NCBI GenBank assembly: GCA_008694505.1
Contig: VZDJ01007749.1
Coordinates: forward strand, 9,972,918 to 10,036,917
Reading direction: 5' to 3'
Source: Cyanoderma ruficeps
Lineage: Eukaryota; Chordata; Aves; Passeriformes; Timaliidae
Length of the DNA: 64,000 bases
Positions 62,085-64,000 of the stretch are shown one piece after another; the stretch's first letter is position 1; every line of letters begins with the position of its first letter. Made by a program: the position numbers and the translations under genes. The notes under the pieces were generated by a model. The model was not told the DNA's origin. It made no database searches and saw only the letters and a program-made list of their open reading frames with translations.

Positions 62085-63574
62085 CTAGCAAGAAATAAAA
62101 CCAAAACCAACATGAAACACTCTTAGATTAAACAGCTCATCTGCTGCAGGAATCTCAAAGTCTCCCCTCCATCATAGTTCCAGTCTGCTCAGCTCCCCAA
62201 CTAAGAGAGTAAATGAAAGGTTCTTTCCTGCAATCTGTCTCACAGATAAGAGGCTTACTATCTACAGGCAACACTGTCTAAATCCTGGGGTTGTCCTACT
62301 GCCATGAGAAACATACTCCAGCTGCAGTTTCAGCTTCTCTACAGCAGATAAGAGAGCTGCAGATTTCCAAGATACAGCAAATTCAATGAATGCTGTTGGG
62401 TATTCCTGGCATCTCCTCAGGCTATGAGAAAAACACAGGAGCATCCCAAAATCGGAACCAGAACATACTGGACAGGAAAGGTGACTGTTCTACAGTAATC
62501 TTGCTCCAGGGCAAATCTCTGTCTTGTGTTTAAACATGTACAGCATAAGCCACAAGTAATCACAAGCAGTTGTAGGTTTCCTATAACCAAGATTTCTTGG
62601 TACAACTACAACATGAAGAGTCCAGCTGCTATGAATAACTTCAGGACTGGTGGTTCGCCCAGGTTGCATCTGATAGAAGTGTTGGAAGGGATGAAATCAG
62701 GTAAGAATGGAGATAAGCCTCAAAGACGGCAACAACTTTTAGAATCAGAGTACAACTAAAATTTGATGATTGAAAATTTACCTAACATTTACTGAAATAA
62801 GACTCATTCAAAGACACTGGAGGACTTGGGAGTCCAGTTTCAGAGACAAGTCAAGCTTGGTTTGTTTTTAAAAATGTAATTGTAATTTCCTAGTTAAGTC
62901 CTCATGCCAACGTTTTCAGCTGCTTTATAAGCTTAACTTTAATTTCAGATCCCAGGATGAGCTTTGTGCCAGGCTTCCTGTACACCAAAAGTAGGATGAT
63001 GTAGGTCAAATCCTACCCTCTCAGTCTTGCACTAGAACACTTCTTATTTTCTTCTAGTTTTCCACTGAAGGAACTGAAGGCATTATTCAATGCCTTTACA
63101 GTTTTAACATGGGTGACAAATTCTTTTGCTACCTGAGCTGCTAGAGAATTTAGCTCTTTCTTCCAATTTTAAGTGGCTTTCCAGTAACATAAACAGGCAG
63201 ATGTGATGGTGAACACATGAACAGGAGCTCTGCCAGGAAAGCTGTTGGCATTATTGTGCTTCTCAGAGTAGAGCTGTATTTAAGAAGATGGCTACATCCT
63301 TCAAATATCCAGCTGGGAACTGCAAGGATCCCTGAGCTCCTGTGTGCCTTAAGTCCCTTGAAAATGAAGGGCACATCACCAAAATTCTGTTCCTCCGTAG
63401 AGGGGATTAGCAAATAACAGCACTAATGTATCTGGCTAATTAGGCCACGAATCATCCCTTTTGTCCATAGTCAAAGGGATCAGATAATTCTTTGTGTGAC
63501 CAGGCGAGAACAAGGGGACAGTGGCAGCTAGGGATAACTTATTTCACGACAATGTTGTTGGCTGCCCTACTTAC
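62085..63574 (-). other. DTL: DTL last intron
   Basis: The donor is GTAAGT at 63574 and the acceptor is TTGCTAG ending at 62085. The intron is about 1.5 kb, AT-rich, with only short spurious ORFs, and holds no recognised repeat or RNA gene. Confidence 0.9.
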
Positions 63575-64000
63575 CGTTTTTGGTGAAGTGGCCACTGCCA
63601 CAGCCTCCTGTCTTTTGGCACCAGGACTGCAGGGTGACCGGGGGCTGTGTGACGTGCTCTGGCTGCCAGCTCTGCCAGTCCGTAGTTTCTCTCCCAGAGC
63701 AGACAACCAATTTTTTCTTTCAGGAGAACTGTTCTCTTTATCTACCACCTCGGTGTCTTTCCCATGTGGAGATCTGAAAAGATGGGGGGAAGTTTGAATG
63801 CCTGATGGATTAATATGGCTTCCAGAAAGGGAAGGCTCTTTTGGGCTGTGGCTGGAGCCTTCAGGGTTGTTACACCAATCAGCCAGGCTGAGAGAGTCTT
63901 CATCAGAAGCTTTTTGGTCTGGAACCAAGTGGCACAAATTCAGCTTGGATTTCTTAGCTGCATGGTCCAGCTCAGTCACACAGCTACAGGCCTGCAGACA
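63575..64000 (-). CDS. DTL: DTL penultimate coding exon (partial; continues beyond the right edge)
   Basis: This part encodes 142 residues of the disordered C-terminal half of DTL/CDT2, the WD40 substrate receptor of the CUL4-DDB1 ubiquitin ligase in replication-coupled proteolysis. The WD40 propeller must lie to the right of the window. Recognisable pieces are LNLCHLVPDQ, ADWCNNPEG, DKENSSPERKNWLSAL and HSPRSPCSPGAKR. The KENSSPE-KNWL block and the SPRSP cluster match the human protein as remembered. Many Ser-Pro and Thr-Pro pairs are potential CDK sites. The frame is open to 64000, and no start should be placed at the GTG near 63979, which is internal. The exon ends after TSPKT with the donor GTAAGT at 63574, in phase 0. 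Confidence 0.93.

Noticed and set aside
63539..63574. Extension of the DTL exon frame beyond TSPKT to the next stop
   Set aside because: A GTAAGT donor follows TSPKT directly, and the true continuation AAATSVSMRKICTYF is found behind an acceptor at 62085.
1..64000. CRISPR arrays, bacterial operons, prophage or toxin systems
   Set aside because: The window is vertebrate nuclear DNA with introns and CR1. No repeat-spacer array or prokaryotic gene was seen.

Overview
This window reads as bird nuclear DNA. It is AT-rich, with very large introns and one strong CpG island. It carries a 5'-truncated CR1 LINE whose 3' end has the avian octamer (ATTCTATG, seen here as its complement CATAGAAT). No bacterial-style gene packing, operons, CRISPR arrays or phage genes are present. 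The species cannot be told from the sequence.

Two protein-coding genes are supported, both on the minus strand and both cut by the window edges. On the left is the 5' part of PPP2R5A, the B56-alpha regulatory subunit of protein phosphatase 2A. Coding exon 1 is 20657-20807 and exon 2 is 3651-3847, separated by an intron of about 16.8 kb. Exon 3 onward lies beyond position 1. The exon junction is phase 1 and rebuilds the expected protein across the splice. The promoter and 5' leader sit in a CpG island at about 20400-22260. On the right is the 3' part of DTL (CDT2), the substrate receptor of the CRL4 ubiquitin ligase. A large coding exon covers 63575-64000 and runs off the window. The last coding exon is 62016-62084 and ends in the C-terminal PCNA-binding (PIP) motif. 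The 3' UTR continues leftward, with several poly(A) signals between about 61260 and 61780.

From 22260 to about 61240 there is roughly 39 kb between the DTL 3' end and the PPP2R5A promoter, in which I recognise no protein-coding gene. It holds the CR1 copy, a GATA microsatellite, an extreme AT-rich island, homopolymers (one with an assembly gap), several perfect hairpins and palindromes, a 14-bp tandem repeat of nuclear-receptor-like half-sites, and a few GC-rich pockets with chance-looking ORFs. The pockets could be regulatory elements or noncoding exons.

The head-to-tail order DTL then PPP2R5A, in one direction of transcription, matches the mammalian neighbourhood as I recall it, so this looks like conserved synteny. 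The two genes do not form one pathway: DTL acts in replication-coupled protein destruction and PPP2R5A in phosphatase targeting. I found no convincing new biological system. The more interesting points are an overlapping upstream ORF at PPP2R5A, a shortened DTL C-terminus, a duplicated module in the CpG island, and structured noncoding repeats.
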